A stretch of DNA of 36,438 nucleotides from JBHGXV01 sp041920505 (lineage in GTDB: Bacteria > Bacillota > Bacilli > Brevibacillales > Brevibacillaceae). The notes below the pieces were generated by a model that was given only the letters and a program-made list of their open reading frames with translations, was not told where the DNA came from and searched no databases. Below are positions 14,808 through 23,086 of the stretch, in pieces. The stretch is taken from positions 1-36,438 of the forward strand of contig JBHGXV010000004.1 of the NCBI GenBank assembly GCA_041920505.1, read 5' to 3'. The stretch's first letter is position 1; every line of letters starts with the position of its first letter. A program made the position numbers and the translations under genes.

Positions 14808-15599
14808 ATGAGCAACGATTCATTGCGACAGCGAACGGCATTGATCACCGGAGGGGCGAGCGGAATCGGACTGGCGATCGCCAAGGCGTTCTACGCTGCG
14901 GGTGCCCGCGTGGCCATCGCCGATCTGGATCTCGCTAGGGCAAAGGCGGCGCTTGCCGATCTGCCCGATCGGGACGGCCAGCAAAAAGCGGCGATCCAGG
15001 TGGATCTGGCGGACGATCAGTCGATCCGGGAGATGGTCGAGCGCTGCGAACAGCAGCTTGGTGCGGTCGACATCCTCGTCAATAACGCCGGATTTCAGCA
15101 TGTGGCGCCGATTGAGACGTTTCCGCCCGAGGTGTTCCGCAAGCTGATCGACGTCATGCTGATCGGACCGTTCGTGGCCACTCAGGCCGTGTTTGCCGGG
15201 ATGAAGCGACGGGGATGGGGGCGTATCATCAATATTTCCTCGATCAACGGCAAGATCGGCGCTCCGTTCAAGGCCGGGTACTGCTCCGCCAAGCATGGGA
15301 TCATCGGGTTGACCCGGGTGACGGCCGTGGAGGCAGGGGACTCGGGCGTGACCTGCAACGCGATCTGTCCCGGCTTCGTAGACACACCGCTCGTGCGCAA
15401 CCAACTGGCCGATCTCGGTTCGGGCTACGGGGTGAGCGCCGACAAGGTGGTCGAAGAGGTGATTTTGCGCAACGTGCCGCAGCATCGCTTGCTGGACGTC
15501 TCGGAAATCGCCGGCTTCGCCGTCTTTCTCGCCAGCGACCAGGCGGCGGCCATCAGCGGTCAGGCGATTAACGTTTCCGGCGGGTATGTGATGCACTGA
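14808..15599 (+). CDS. Short-chain dehydrogenase, 3-hydroxybutyrate dehydrogenase-like
   Basis: The 263-residue classical SDR has cofactor motif T-G-G-A-S-G-I-G at 14-21, NNAG at 92-95, and active-site Ser144/145, Tyr158 and Lys162 in 'GYCSAKHG'. The stretches 'NNAGFQHVAPIETFPPE', 'YCSAKHGIIGLTRVTAVE' and 'CNAICPGFVDTPLVRNQ' closely follow D-3-hydroxybutyrate dehydrogenases, which oxidise 3-hydroxybutyrate to acetoacetate with NAD. AspLeu after the second strand ('VAIADLDLA') fits NAD rather than NADP. AAGGGAGG precedes the ATG. It is the first gene behind the sigma-54 promoter and cre site. No thiolase or CoA-transferase lies nearby, so acetoacetate use would need genes elsewhere. Related 3-hydroxyacyl or polyol SDRs remain possible. 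Confidence 0.85.
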   Translation: MSNDSLRQRTALITGGASGIGLAIAKAFYAAGARVAIADLDLARAKAALADLPDRDGQQKAAIQVDLADDQSIREMVERCEQQLGAVDILVNNAGFQHVAPIETFPPEVFRKLIDVMLIGPFVATQAVFAGMKRRGWGRIINISSINGKIGAPFKAGYCSAKHGIIGLTRVTAVEAGDSGVTCNAICPGFVDTPLVRNQLADLGSGYGVSADKVVEEVILRNVPQHRLLDVSEIAGFAVFLASDQAAAISGQAINVSGGYVMH

Positions 15600-15647
15600 T
15601 GTCTTCTCATTTATCTTCTCATTTCCAAAAAAGAGAGGGGTTTTCGC

Positions 15648-16865
15648 ATGAGAAAAGCCAATCTGTTGCTGTCACTGGTCCTGGTGGCTTCGCTCGGCCT
15701 GGCCGCGTGCGCGCCCAAGCTGGATCAGCAGGCGGGACCGTCGCAGGGCGGCCAGCAAACCGCAAGCGGGCGCTCGACAGCTTCGGGCGCGAACAACGAG
15801 TTTGCCGTCGGTCTGGCGATTTCGTTAAGCGGCGGCACGGCCAAATTCGGCGAAGCGGTGAAGCGGGCGGCCGAAATGGCTGTCGAGGAGTTCAACGCCC
15901 AGGGCGGCGCCGACGGGAAAAAAGCCAAACTGATCGTCTATGATGACGAAGCCAAGCCGGAGAAGTCGGTGGAAATCGTGCAGCGTCTGATCCGGCAGGA
16001 CCAAGTGGTCGCTTTCGTCGGCCCGGCCAACAGCGGCAACGCCAATGCGCACATCAGGTTCGCGCAGGAAGCGGGCATTCCGGAAGTGATTCCGGTGGCG
16101 ACGGGGACGGCTGTCACCAAAACCTATGAAAAGGAACCGAAAAACTACATCTTCCGCGTCAGCCCCTATGACAAAGGCCAGGTGGAAACGATGCTGAAGT
16201 GGCTGATTGAGGAGAAGAAATTTAGCAAAATCGGCCTGCTGCACGACACCACCGGTTACGGCCAGGGCGGAAAAGCCGACGTGGAGACGGTGATGAAAGA
16301 AACATACAACCTGGCGCCGGCGGTGATCGAATCGTTCCAGGTGAACGACACCAACATGGAAGCCCAACTGTCCAAGATGCGCGCTGCCAACGTGGATGCC
16401 GTGATTTTCTACGGACTGGCTCCGGAGGCGGCGCAGTACCTCAAGTCCCGCGAAAAGCTGAACTACTACCCGATCACGGTCGCATCCTGGGCGATGGGTG
16501 ACCCGACGGTGAAAGAGTTGGTCGGTGACCTGGTGAACAAGGATGTCTATATGGTGCAGTCGTTCACGATTGATCAGAGTGAAGCGGCCAAAGCGTTTCA
16601 CGACAAGATCGTCGCCAAGTACGGAGAAGACATTTTCCCGATCGCCTCGGCACAAGGGTATGACTGCATGCGGCTGATCCTCGAAGCGGTGAAAAAAGCG
16701 GGCACCGATCCGAAAGCGATCCGGGACGCGATCGAAAACATGGAAGGGTTCAAAGGCGTGACCGCCATCGGCGAGAAGCCGTTTACCAAAGAGAATCACG
16801 AAGGACTGACCAGCCAAAACATGTTCCTCGCGACGTACAAGGACGGTGTGATCATCAAGCCGTAA
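15648..16865 (+). CDS. LIV-type ABC importer substrate-binding lipoprotein
   Basis: The 405-residue lipoprotein has lipobox L-A-A-C (Cys21) and a Gln/Ser/Gly-rich spacer. The mature Peripla_BP_6 domain starts 'FAVGLAISLSGGTAKFGEAV', as in LivK/LivJ-type receptors, with 'AVKRAAEMAVEEFNAQGG', 'AFVGPANSGNANAHIRFAQE' and 'VDAVIFYGLAPEAAQYLKS'. Family members bind branched-chain amino acids, amides, urea or aromatic and short carboxylates, so the fold does not fix the ligand. The 48-bp gap after the dehydrogenase shows no hairpin, so it is read from the same sigma-54 transcript. AGAGAGGGG precedes the ATG. Confidence 0.92.
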   Translation: MRKANLLLSLVLVASLGLAACAPKLDQQAGPSQGGQQTASGRSTASGANNEFAVGLAISLSGGTAKFGEAVKRAAEMAVEEFNAQGGADGKKAKLIVYDDEAKPEKSVEIVQRLIRQDQVVAFVGPANSGNANAHIRFAQEAGIPEVIPVATGTAVTKTYEKEPKNYIFRVSPYDKGQVETMLKWLIEEKKFSKIGLLHDTTGYGQGGKADVETVMKETYNLAPAVIESFQVNDTNMEAQLSKMRAANVDAVIFYGLAPEAAQYLKSREKLNYYPITVASWAMGDPTVKELVGDLVNKDVYMVQSFTIDQSEAAKAFHDKIVAKYGEDIFPIASAQGYDCMRLILEAVKKAGTDPKAIRDAIENMEGFKGVTAIGEKPFTKENHEGLTSQNMFLATYKDGVIIKP

Positions 16866-16905
16866 CGGCATGATCACCCCGTGACAAAGGGAGGAGGGGA
16901 TCTAT

Positions 16906-17790
16906 TTGCTGCAAGCGGTAGTGAGCGGACTGATTCTGGGCAGCATCTACGCGATCATCGCCCAAGGGTACTACATCACCTATGTGACGACGCGCACGAT
17001 GAACTTCGGTCAAGGCGATTTCCTGATGGTGGGGGCACTGTTGGCCCTCACCTCGCTCGGGGCGATGACCTCATCGGGCATGAACGGGCTTGTCGCGGTG
17101 ACGCTCACGATAGTGCTGCTCGCGCTGGTGATGGGCCTGTTGGGCTGGGGGTTGGAGCGGGCGGCGATTCGCCCGCTTGCGCACTCCCTGTCAATCGGCT
17201 GGATTTTGAGCACGGTGGCCGTGTCGATCATGTTTCGCAACATCGCCATGCTGATCTGGGGCAGAAACGTGATTCCGTTTCCCTCTCCGCTTGGCGGCGA
17301 CGTCTACCGGATCGGCGGAATCGGCATTGCTAAGCACGAATTGTTTGTCGCCGTGAGCGCCATCGTCATCATGGCCTGTCTGTTCTTTTTCCTCAACAAA
17401 TCCTTGCTGGGCAAAGCGCTGGCTGCAGTGGCCTTCCAGCCCGACGCGGCCTCGCTGATGGGCATCAATCCGCGGCGGATGGCGATTTTCGCGTTTGCCC
17501 TCTCGTCCGCGTTGGCCGGGATTGGCGGCCTTTTGGTCGGCCCGATTACCAACACCGCCTTTTTCATGGGAGCGACGCTGGGGTTAAAGGCGTTCGCCGC
17601 CGCGATCATCGGCGGGCTGGAACATCCGCTGGGCATCTTGCTGGGGGGGCTGGTTCTCGGGGTAATTGAACAAGTGTTTTCCCTGTACAATTCCGCTTAC
17701 AAGGATGCCAGCGCGTTTGTACTGATCCTGTTGGTCTTGCTCGTCATGCCGCAGGGGTTGCTCGGGAAAAAAGTGAAGGAGAAGTTCTGA
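16906..17790 (+). CDS. livH: LIV-type ABC importer permease LivH
   Basis: The 294-residue integral membrane protein has about eight hydrophobic segments. It starts at TTG with GGGAGGAGGGG just upstream. 'GLILGSIYAIIAQGYYITYV' and 'TMNFGQGDFLMVGALLALTS' are the LivH hallmark (usual form NFAHGEFxMxGAY). The coupling region reads 'GKALAAVAFQPDAASLMGIN' and the end 'AAIIGGLEHPLGILLGGLVL'. The usual NFAHG is NFGQG here, a common variant outside the leucine porters. It pairs with the permease half of the following fusion gene, which begins 1 bp after its stop codon. Confidence 0.92.
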   Translation: MLQAVVSGLILGSIYAIIAQGYYITYVTTRTMNFGQGDFLMVGALLALTSLGAMTSSGMNGLVAVTLTIVLLALVMGLLGWGLERAAIRPLAHSLSIGWILSTVAVSIMFRNIAMLIWGRNVIPFPSPLGGDVYRIGGIGIAKHELFVAVSAIVIMACLFFFLNKSLLGKALAAVAFQPDAASLMGINPRRMAIFAFALSSALAGIGGLLVGPITNTAFFMGATLGLKAFAAAIIGGLEHPLGILLGGLVLGVIEQVFSLYNSAYKDASAFVLILLVLLVMPQGLLGKKVKEKF

Positions 17791-17791
17791 G

Positions 17792-19567
17792 ATGAAAAAA
17801 TGGCTGATCTACGGAGCCGTTGGCGCAGGCCTGTTCGCCTTTCCCTGGGTGTTTCCCAATTCCTATTACGTGCATATGGCCCAAGGGTTTTTGTACACCT
17901 ATATCGTCGTGCTCAGTCTCAATCTGCTGGTCGGGCTGTCCGGACAGCTTTCGCTCGGTCACGCCGGATTTTTCGCGGTTGGCGCGTACGGCTCGGCCTT
18001 GCTGACCAACGCGGGCGTGCCGTTTATGCTCAGTCTGGTGCTGGCGATGGGGATGTGCGCGTTCGCCGGAGCGGTGGTGGCGATGCTGTCATTGCGCGCC
18101 AAGGGACCGTATCTGGCCATGGTGACGATCGCCTTCGGCCTGTTGATCGAAATCGTCGCCAACCGCTGGGTGGACGTGACCGGCGGGCCGGCCGGGCTGT
18201 ACCTTGAGGAGCCGTCGCTGTTTGGCGTCACCCTGGGCGTGGTCGAATACTACTGGTTCATCGGGCTGGTGACCCTGGTCATCGCCGTACTGGTGGACCA
18301 CCTGTTTACCTCGCGGGTGGGACGGACGTTTCGGGCGATGGGCAACAGCGAAGTGGCCGCCGCCACCGTGGGGGTGAACGTCCGCAACTGGAAAGTGCTG
18401 GCGTTTGCGCTGAGCGCGGTCATCGCCGGGATCGGCGGGGCGCTGTTCGCGTTCCAGAACGCCTACTTTAACAGCGATTCGTTCACGTTTGACCGCTCCA
18501 TCCTGTTTCTGGTCGGCGTGATTGTCGGCGGCGCGGGCACCCGGCTTGGGCCTATCGTCGGCACGGTGCTCATTTTCCTGCTGCCGCAGTGGGTGCAAAG
18601 CCTCTACGATTACCATTTGCTGATTTTTGGCGGCATCCTGCTGTTCAGCCTGATTGCCTTGCCGGAAGGGATTGTCGGCGGACTTAACCGGCTCGTGAAT
18701 CGGAAGCGCCGCCTGGCAGAGGTGATCGCGGGCGAATGGACGAAGGAGGCGGGTGTTGCCGTCCGTTGGGCAGCGGAGCACAACGAGACGACCTTGCGGG
18801 TGGAGGAGGCGGTGATGGATTTCGGCGGATACCGCGCCGTCGACGGCGTGAGCCTTGAGTTGAAGGGGCCCGAGGTGCGCGGGTTGATCGGCCCCAACGG
18901 CTCCGGCAAAAGCACGATGGTCAACCTGCTGACCGGAGTCTATGTGCCGACCGCAGGCAGAATCGTCTGGAACGGCAAGGACGTCACCTCTTATGCGCCG
19001 CACCAGATGGCGCGAGTGGGCATCACGAGAACGTTCCAGAACTTGCAGTTGTTTCATGAACTGACCGTCTTGCAAAATGTGTTGGTCGGGTTTCACCTGC
19101 ACTACACCAGCGGCTTTTTCGCCAATCTGTTGCACACCCCCCGCTTCTTTCGGGAAGAAAAGCATTTCGAGCAGGAAGCGATGCGGCTTTTGGCCTTTGT
19201 CGGGATGATAGAAAAGGCGCACGAGTCAGCGGCCAACCTCTCGTACGGCGAACAGCGGCTGGTGGAGATCGCCCGGGCGATGGCGGTCAAACCGCAGCTT
19301 TTGATCCTAGACGAACCGGCTGCCGGGGCAAGCGCCTACGAAGTGGAAAAAATCGTCCATGTCATCCGCAATCTGCGCAGCATGGGCATCTCCATCCTAC
19401 TCGTGGAGCATCACATGGAGATTGTGATGAACGTTTGCGACACGATCACGGTGCTGGATTTCGGCAAGAAGATTGCCGAGGGCTCGCCGTCCTACATTCA
19501 AACCCATCCGCAGGTGATCGAGGCGTACCTGGGCGGGGAGGAGGTGTCGAAGCTTGTTGTCGGTTAG
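17792..19567 (+). CDS. LivM permease-LivG ATPase fusion protein
   Basis: One 591-residue frame joins two subunits that are usually separate. Residues 1 to about 300 are a LivM permease ('NLLVGLSGQLSLGHAGFFAV', 'GRTFRAMGNSEVAAATVGVN', 'IVGGAGTRLGPIVGTVL'). After a basic/charged linker (about 300-335, 'RKRRLAEVIAGEWTKEAG') a LivG ABC domain follows, with Walker A G-P-N-G-S-G-K-S (367-374), 'GITRTFQNLQLFHELTV', signature 'LSYGEQRLVEIARA', Walker B 'LLILDEP' and H-loop 'VEHHMEIVM'. The D-loop reads AAGASAYE where LivG normally has AAGMNPxE. No internal ribosome site or frameshift is seen at the join, so the fusion is genuine in this sequence. It would fix one permease and one ATPase in cis. Confidence 0.92.
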   Translation: MKKWLIYGAVGAGLFAFPWVFPNSYYVHMAQGFLYTYIVVLSLNLLVGLSGQLSLGHAGFFAVGAYGSALLTNAGVPFMLSLVLAMGMCAFAGAVVAMLSLRAKGPYLAMVTIAFGLLIEIVANRWVDVTGGPAGLYLEEPSLFGVTLGVVEYYWFIGLVTLVIAVLVDHLFTSRVGRTFRAMGNSEVAAATVGVNVRNWKVLAFALSAVIAGIGGALFAFQNAYFNSDSFTFDRSILFLVGVIVGGAGTRLGPIVGTVLIFLLPQWVQSLYDYHLLIFGGILLFSLIALPEGIVGGLNRLVNRKRRLAEVIAGEWTKEAGVAVRWAAEHNETTLRVEEAVMDFGGYRAVDGVSLELKGPEVRGLIGPNGSGKSTMVNLLTGVYVPTAGRIVWNGKDVTSYAPHQMARVGITRTFQNLQLFHELTVLQNVLVGFHLHYTSGFFANLLHTPRFFREEKHFEQEAMRLLAFVGMIEKAHESAANLSYGEQRLVEIARAMAVKPQLLILDEPAAGASAYEVEKIVHVIRNLRSMGISILLVEHHMEIVMNVCDTITVLDFGKKIAEGSPSYIQTHPQVIEAYLGGEEVSKLVVG

Positions 19568-20264
19568 TCACTTGCAGGTGCACTACGGAATGGCCAAGGC
19601 GCTTAGGGGTGTCGACCTCTATGTCGACAAGGGAGAAATCGTGGCGCTGATCGGTCGCAACGGCGCGGGCAAAACCACGTTGCTCAAGGCGATCACCGGG
19701 CTGGTGAAGGCAAGCGCGGGGGAAATCCGCTACCAAGGGGAGAACATCACCGGCTTGCCCGCGCACGAGATCATGAGAAAGGGAATCGCGCACGTGCCGC
19801 AAGGGCGGCAGGTGTTTGGCGACCAGACGGTGGAGGACAACCTGATCCTTGGCGCCTACACCAAGATCAAACGGCAGCCGAAACAGGTGAAAGAGTGGCT
19901 GGAGCGGGAGTACGAACGCTTTCCCCGCTTGAAAGAGCGGCGCCGCCAACCGGCGGGGACGCTCACTGGCGGCGAGCAGCAGATGCTGGCGCTCTCCCGT
20001 GCCTTGATGTCCGATCCCGAACTCTTGGTGCTGGATGAGCCGTCGATGGGGCTCTCCCCGCTGTTCGTCAAACTGATCCTGGACACGGTGGTCCAGTTGC
20101 GCAGCCAGGGCAAGACGATCCTTTTGGTGGAGCAGTTGGCGACGGCGGCGCTCTCCATCTCCGACCGGGCGTACGTGCTTTCGTCCGGGCAGGTGGAGAT
20201 CTCGGGGGTCTCTCAGGAGCTTTTGCACGACGAAAAAGTCGTACGCACCTATCTGGGCGCATAA
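19554..20264 (+). CDS. livF: LIV-type ABC importer ATPase LivF
   Basis: The 236-residue ATPase starts at TTG, inside the end of the fusion gene (14-bp overlap), with GGGGAGGAGG at 19535-19544. Walker A is 'GRNGAGKTT', followed by the LivF-specific 'GIAHVPQGRQVFGDQTVEDN', signature 'LTGGEQQMLALSRALMSDP' and Walker B 'LLVLDEPSMGLSP'. H-loop is 'LLVEQ', the typical LivF form (Gln where LivG has His). With the LivG half of the fusion it forms the ATPase heterodimer. It is the last gene of the module, and a terminator follows 23 bp after the stop. Confidence 0.93.
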   Translation: MLSVSHLQVHYGMAKALRGVDLYVDKGEIVALIGRNGAGKTTLLKAITGLVKASAGEIRYQGENITGLPAHEIMRKGIAHVPQGRQVFGDQTVEDNLILGAYTKIKRQPKQVKEWLEREYERFPRLKERRRQPAGTLTGGEQQMLALSRALMSDPELLVLDEPSMGLSPLFVKLILDTVVQLRSQGKTILLVEQLATAALSISDRAYVLSSGQVEISGVSQELLHDEKVVRTYLGA

Positions 20265-20287
20265 ACTAAAACACAAACAGTCTACAG

Positions 20288-20314
20288 CGGGAACGAGGCA
20301 ACGTTCCCGTTTCT
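20288..20314 (+). terminator. Terminator of the dehydrogenase-LIV operon
   Basis: CGGGAACG (20288-20295) pairs with CGTTCCCG (20302-20309) with a 6-nt loop, followed by TTTCT. Confidence 0.75.
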
Positions 20315-20413
20315 GCTTCTTTCCAGCTTGGCGGCCCTCCCGCACGGTCACGCTGCCGCCGTCTTTTCTTTTGTGCCAAAACGGGGCGCGCGGCGGCCAG
20401 GCGGGAAGACGCT

Positions 20414-20443
20414 TTGCTGAATCCCCTCCGGATTGGTTACAAT
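20414..20443 (+). promoter_or_regulatory. Sigma-A promoter of the ymfF operon
   Basis: TTGCTG (20414-20419) and TACAAT (20438-20443) are spaced by 18 bp. The ATG of the M16 gene follows 37 bp after the -10. Confidence 0.65.
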
Positions 20444-20479
20444 AGGGGAAACAGGCTAAACAGAAAGGAGTCCGAACGA

Positions 20480-21778
20480 ATGGTGGAGCAACAGGTCCGC
20501 GAGATCGTGTTCGAGACAACCCGGGTCAACGGTTTGAACCTGCACATCTTACCCACGCAGAAGTTCAAGACGACCACGATTGTCGTCATGGTGGAACAAG
20601 CCTTGTCCGAAACAAACGTCACCAAAACGGCGCTGCTTTCCCTGGTGTTGAAACGGGCGACCGAGCGTTTTCGCGAGACCCGTCAACTGCGCGAACATCT
20701 CGACTTTTTGTACGGGGCCATTTTTGACGTGGATGTGGTCAAAAAAGGGGAACGGCACATCCTGCAACTCTACATGGAGGTGCCAAACGAAAAGTATCTC
20801 TCCGATGACGAACCGCTGCTGGAGCGGGCAATCCAGTTCATAGGCGACGTGCTGGCCCGGCCGTATCTGGAACAGGGCGCGTTCGCCGACAAGTACGTGA
20901 GCGCGGAAAAAGAGTCCCTGCGCAAACGGATCGAAAGTCTGATCGACGACAAGATGAAGTACGCCAGTCAACGCGTCACCGAAGAGATGTGCAAGGGAGA
21001 GCCGTTTGCCTTGTTCGTCAACGGCCGCGCCGAAGACTTGCCGCAGATCAGTCCGGCCGATCTCTACGCCTACTACCGGGAGCTTGTGACGCATAATCCG
21101 ATCGACGTGTTCGTGGTAGGCGACGTCGACAAAAGCCAGGTGGATGCATACATACAAACACATCTCACGCTGAACCGCCGGGAGGAAAAACCGCTCCCTC
21201 CCGCCAACGCGCAAAAGCGGGTGCAAGCGATTCGCGAGGTGGTGGACCGTCTGGACGTCAGCCAGGCCAAGTTGAACATCGGCTGCCGCACGCAGGTCAC
21301 CTATAAGGACGACGATTACCCGGCCCTGCTGGTGTTAAACGGCGTACTCGGCGGATTTCCGCACTCCAAACTGTTCATCAACGTGCGCGAGAAGGCAAGT
21401 CTCGCCTACTACGCCGTCTCCCGGCTGGAAAGCCACAAAGGCATCCTGATGATGATGTGCGGCATCGACGCCGCCAACTATGAAAAAGCGGTCGCCATCA
21501 TCAAGGAACAGGTGAAGCTGGTGCAGAGCGGCGAGATCAGCCAAGAGGAGATGGAGCAGACCAAAGCGACACTTACGAACCAGTTCCGCGAACTGTTGGA
21601 CAACGCCAAACTGATGGTGGACTTTACCTACAACGGCGTGCTGAGCGGCCGCAGGCGCGGACTGAAGGAACTGCTCGACGCCATTGATCGCACGACGGTG
21701 GAAGACGTTACGCGCGTGGCGGCCAACCTGCAACTGGACACGGTCTATCTGTTGCGCGACCGGAACGGAGGTGTGTAA
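20480..21778 (+). CDS. ymfF: M16-family peptidase-like protein YmfF (no zinc motif)
   Basis: The 432-residue protein has the M16 fold ('GLNLHILPTQKFKTTTIVVM ... LNVVLGGFPHSKLFINVREKASLAYY-like region', here GVLGGFPHSKLFINVREKAS). The zinc-binding HxxEH is absent: the equivalent place reads 'LREHLDFLYGAIFDV'. The family is therefore a catalytically dead or structural partner of the following gene. The ATG at 20480 is chosen because AAAGGAG (20464-20470) lies 9 nt ahead; an in-frame TTG further upstream coincides with the -35 box. Its stop is 3 bp from the ymfH start, and the pair is probably a heterodimer like other bacterial M16B pairs. Confidence 0.9.
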   Translation: MVEQQVREIVFETTRVNGLNLHILPTQKFKTTTIVVMVEQALSETNVTKTALLSLVLKRATERFRETRQLREHLDFLYGAIFDVDVVKKGERHILQLYMEVPNEKYLSDDEPLLERAIQFIGDVLARPYLEQGAFADKYVSAEKESLRKRIESLIDDKMKYASQRVTEEMCKGEPFALFVNGRAEDLPQISPADLYAYYRELVTHNPIDVFVVGDVDKSQVDAYIQTHLTLNRREEKPLPPANAQKRVQAIREVVDRLDVSQAKLNIGCRTQVTYKDDDYPALLVLNGVLGGFPHSKLFINVREKASLAYYAVSRLESHKGILMMMCGIDAANYEKAVAIIKEQVKLVQSGEISQEEMEQTKATLTNQFRELLDNAKLMVDFTYNGVLSGRRRGLKELLDAIDRTTVEDVTRVAANLQLDTVYLLRDRNGGV

Positions 21779-21781
21779 TCC

Positions 21782-23074
21782 GTGCAGACGACGACATTCG
21801 AGCAACTGCGTGAGACGCTGTACCACGAGACCTTGCCCAACGGTCTTATGGTCTATCTGTTGCCGAAAGCGGGCTTCAGCAAGACGTACGCGGTGTTTAC
21901 CACCCGCTACGGGTCGATTGACAGCCATTTTCGCCTGGCGGACGGCGAAGAGGTGCACGTCCCCGACGGCATCGCCCACTTTTTGGAGCACAAGATGTTT
22001 GAAAAGGAAGACCGCGACGTGTTTCAGGCGTTCTCCCGAAACGGCGCCTCCTACAACGCGTTCACCAGTTTCAACCGCACCGCCTACCTGTTTTCCAGCA
22101 CGCAAAAAGTGGAAGAGAACCTGAGAATCCTGCTCGATTTCGTGCAGGAGCCGTACTTCTCCGACAAGAGCGTGGAAAAGGAGAAGGGGATCATTGGCCA
22201 GGAAATCCGCATGTATGACGACAACGCCGACTGGAAAGTGTACATGAACCTTTTGAAAGCCATGTACCAGAAACATCCGGTGCGGATCGAGATCGCCGGA
22301 ACCATCGATTCGATCGGAAAGATCACCAAAGAGATGCTCTACACCTGCTACAACACCTTTTATCATCCGAGCAACATGCTGTTGTTCGTCGTCGGTTCCA
22401 TCGATCCGCAGGCGATTATGCGGCTGGTACGGGATAACCAGGCGAACAAACAGTTCCCGCCCGCGCCGCAGATTGAACGGCTGTACCCCGAAGAGCCGGT
22501 TGCCGTTGGCGAAAAACGGGTGGAAACCCGTCTCGCCGTCGGTCTTCCGAAGTGCCTGATCGGCGTCAAGGACGCGCGGACCGGCCTCACTGGGGACGCG
22601 CTACTGAGACGGGAGATGGAGACAAAGCTGCTGCTCGACATTCTCTTCGGCACCAGTTCCACCTTTTATCAAAAGCTGTACGACAGCGGGCTGATCACCG
22701 AAACCTTCGATTTCGACTACAGCAGCGAGCAGCAGTACGCCTACTCGATGATCGGGGGCGACACGCCCGATCCCGACGGGCTTTTAGAGGCGATCCGCGC
22801 AGAAGTGGAGCGGGGCAGACAAGAAGGAATCGACGAGCGGGCGTTTGAGTGCGCCAAGCGGAAAAAAATCGGTCTCTTTCTGCGTTCGCTCAACTCCGTC
22901 GAGTTTATCGCCAACCAGTTTACGAGCTACCAGTTTAACGGCATCGACCTGTTTTCGGCCGTGCCCGTACTGGAGTCGATTACACAAAAAGACGTGGAAC
23001 GGCGGCTTGCTGAACACTTCGATACGGAGCGGATGGCCGTGTCGATTGTCCGCTCCGCCGCCGCACAAGAATAG
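21782..23074 (+). CDS. ymfH: M16-family zinc metallopeptidase YmfH
   Basis: The 430-residue protein starts at GTG after CGGAGGTGTG. It carries an intact H-F-L-E-H (66-70), with the downstream Glu of the zinc site probably in 'EKGIIGQEIRMYDDN'. 'GASYNAFTSFNRTAYLFS' and 'LLLDILFGTSSTFYQKLYDS' are typical of processing-peptidase-like M16B enzymes, where the C-terminal R/Y region closes the chamber. It likely cleaves peptides or short unfolded proteins in the cytosol together with YmfF. In B. subtilis the ymfF-ymfH pair lies at the same place upstream of ymfI. Confidence 0.92.
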   Translation: MQTTTFEQLRETLYHETLPNGLMVYLLPKAGFSKTYAVFTTRYGSIDSHFRLADGEEVHVPDGIAHFLEHKMFEKEDRDVFQAFSRNGASYNAFTSFNRTAYLFSSTQKVEENLRILLDFVQEPYFSDKSVEKEKGIIGQEIRMYDDNADWKVYMNLLKAMYQKHPVRIEIAGTIDSIGKITKEMLYTCYNTFYHPSNMLLFVVGSIDPQAIMRLVRDNQANKQFPPAPQIERLYPEEPVAVGEKRVETRLAVGLPKCLIGVKDARTGLTGDALLRREMETKLLLDILFGTSSTFYQKLYDSGLITETFDFDYSSEQQYAYSMIGGDTPDPDGLLEAIRAEVERGRQEGIDERAFECAKRKKIGLFLRSLNSVEFIANQFTSYQFNGIDLFSAVPVLESITQKDVERRLAEHFDTERMAVSIVRSAAAQE

Positions 23075-23086
23075 GATGGGAAGAGG

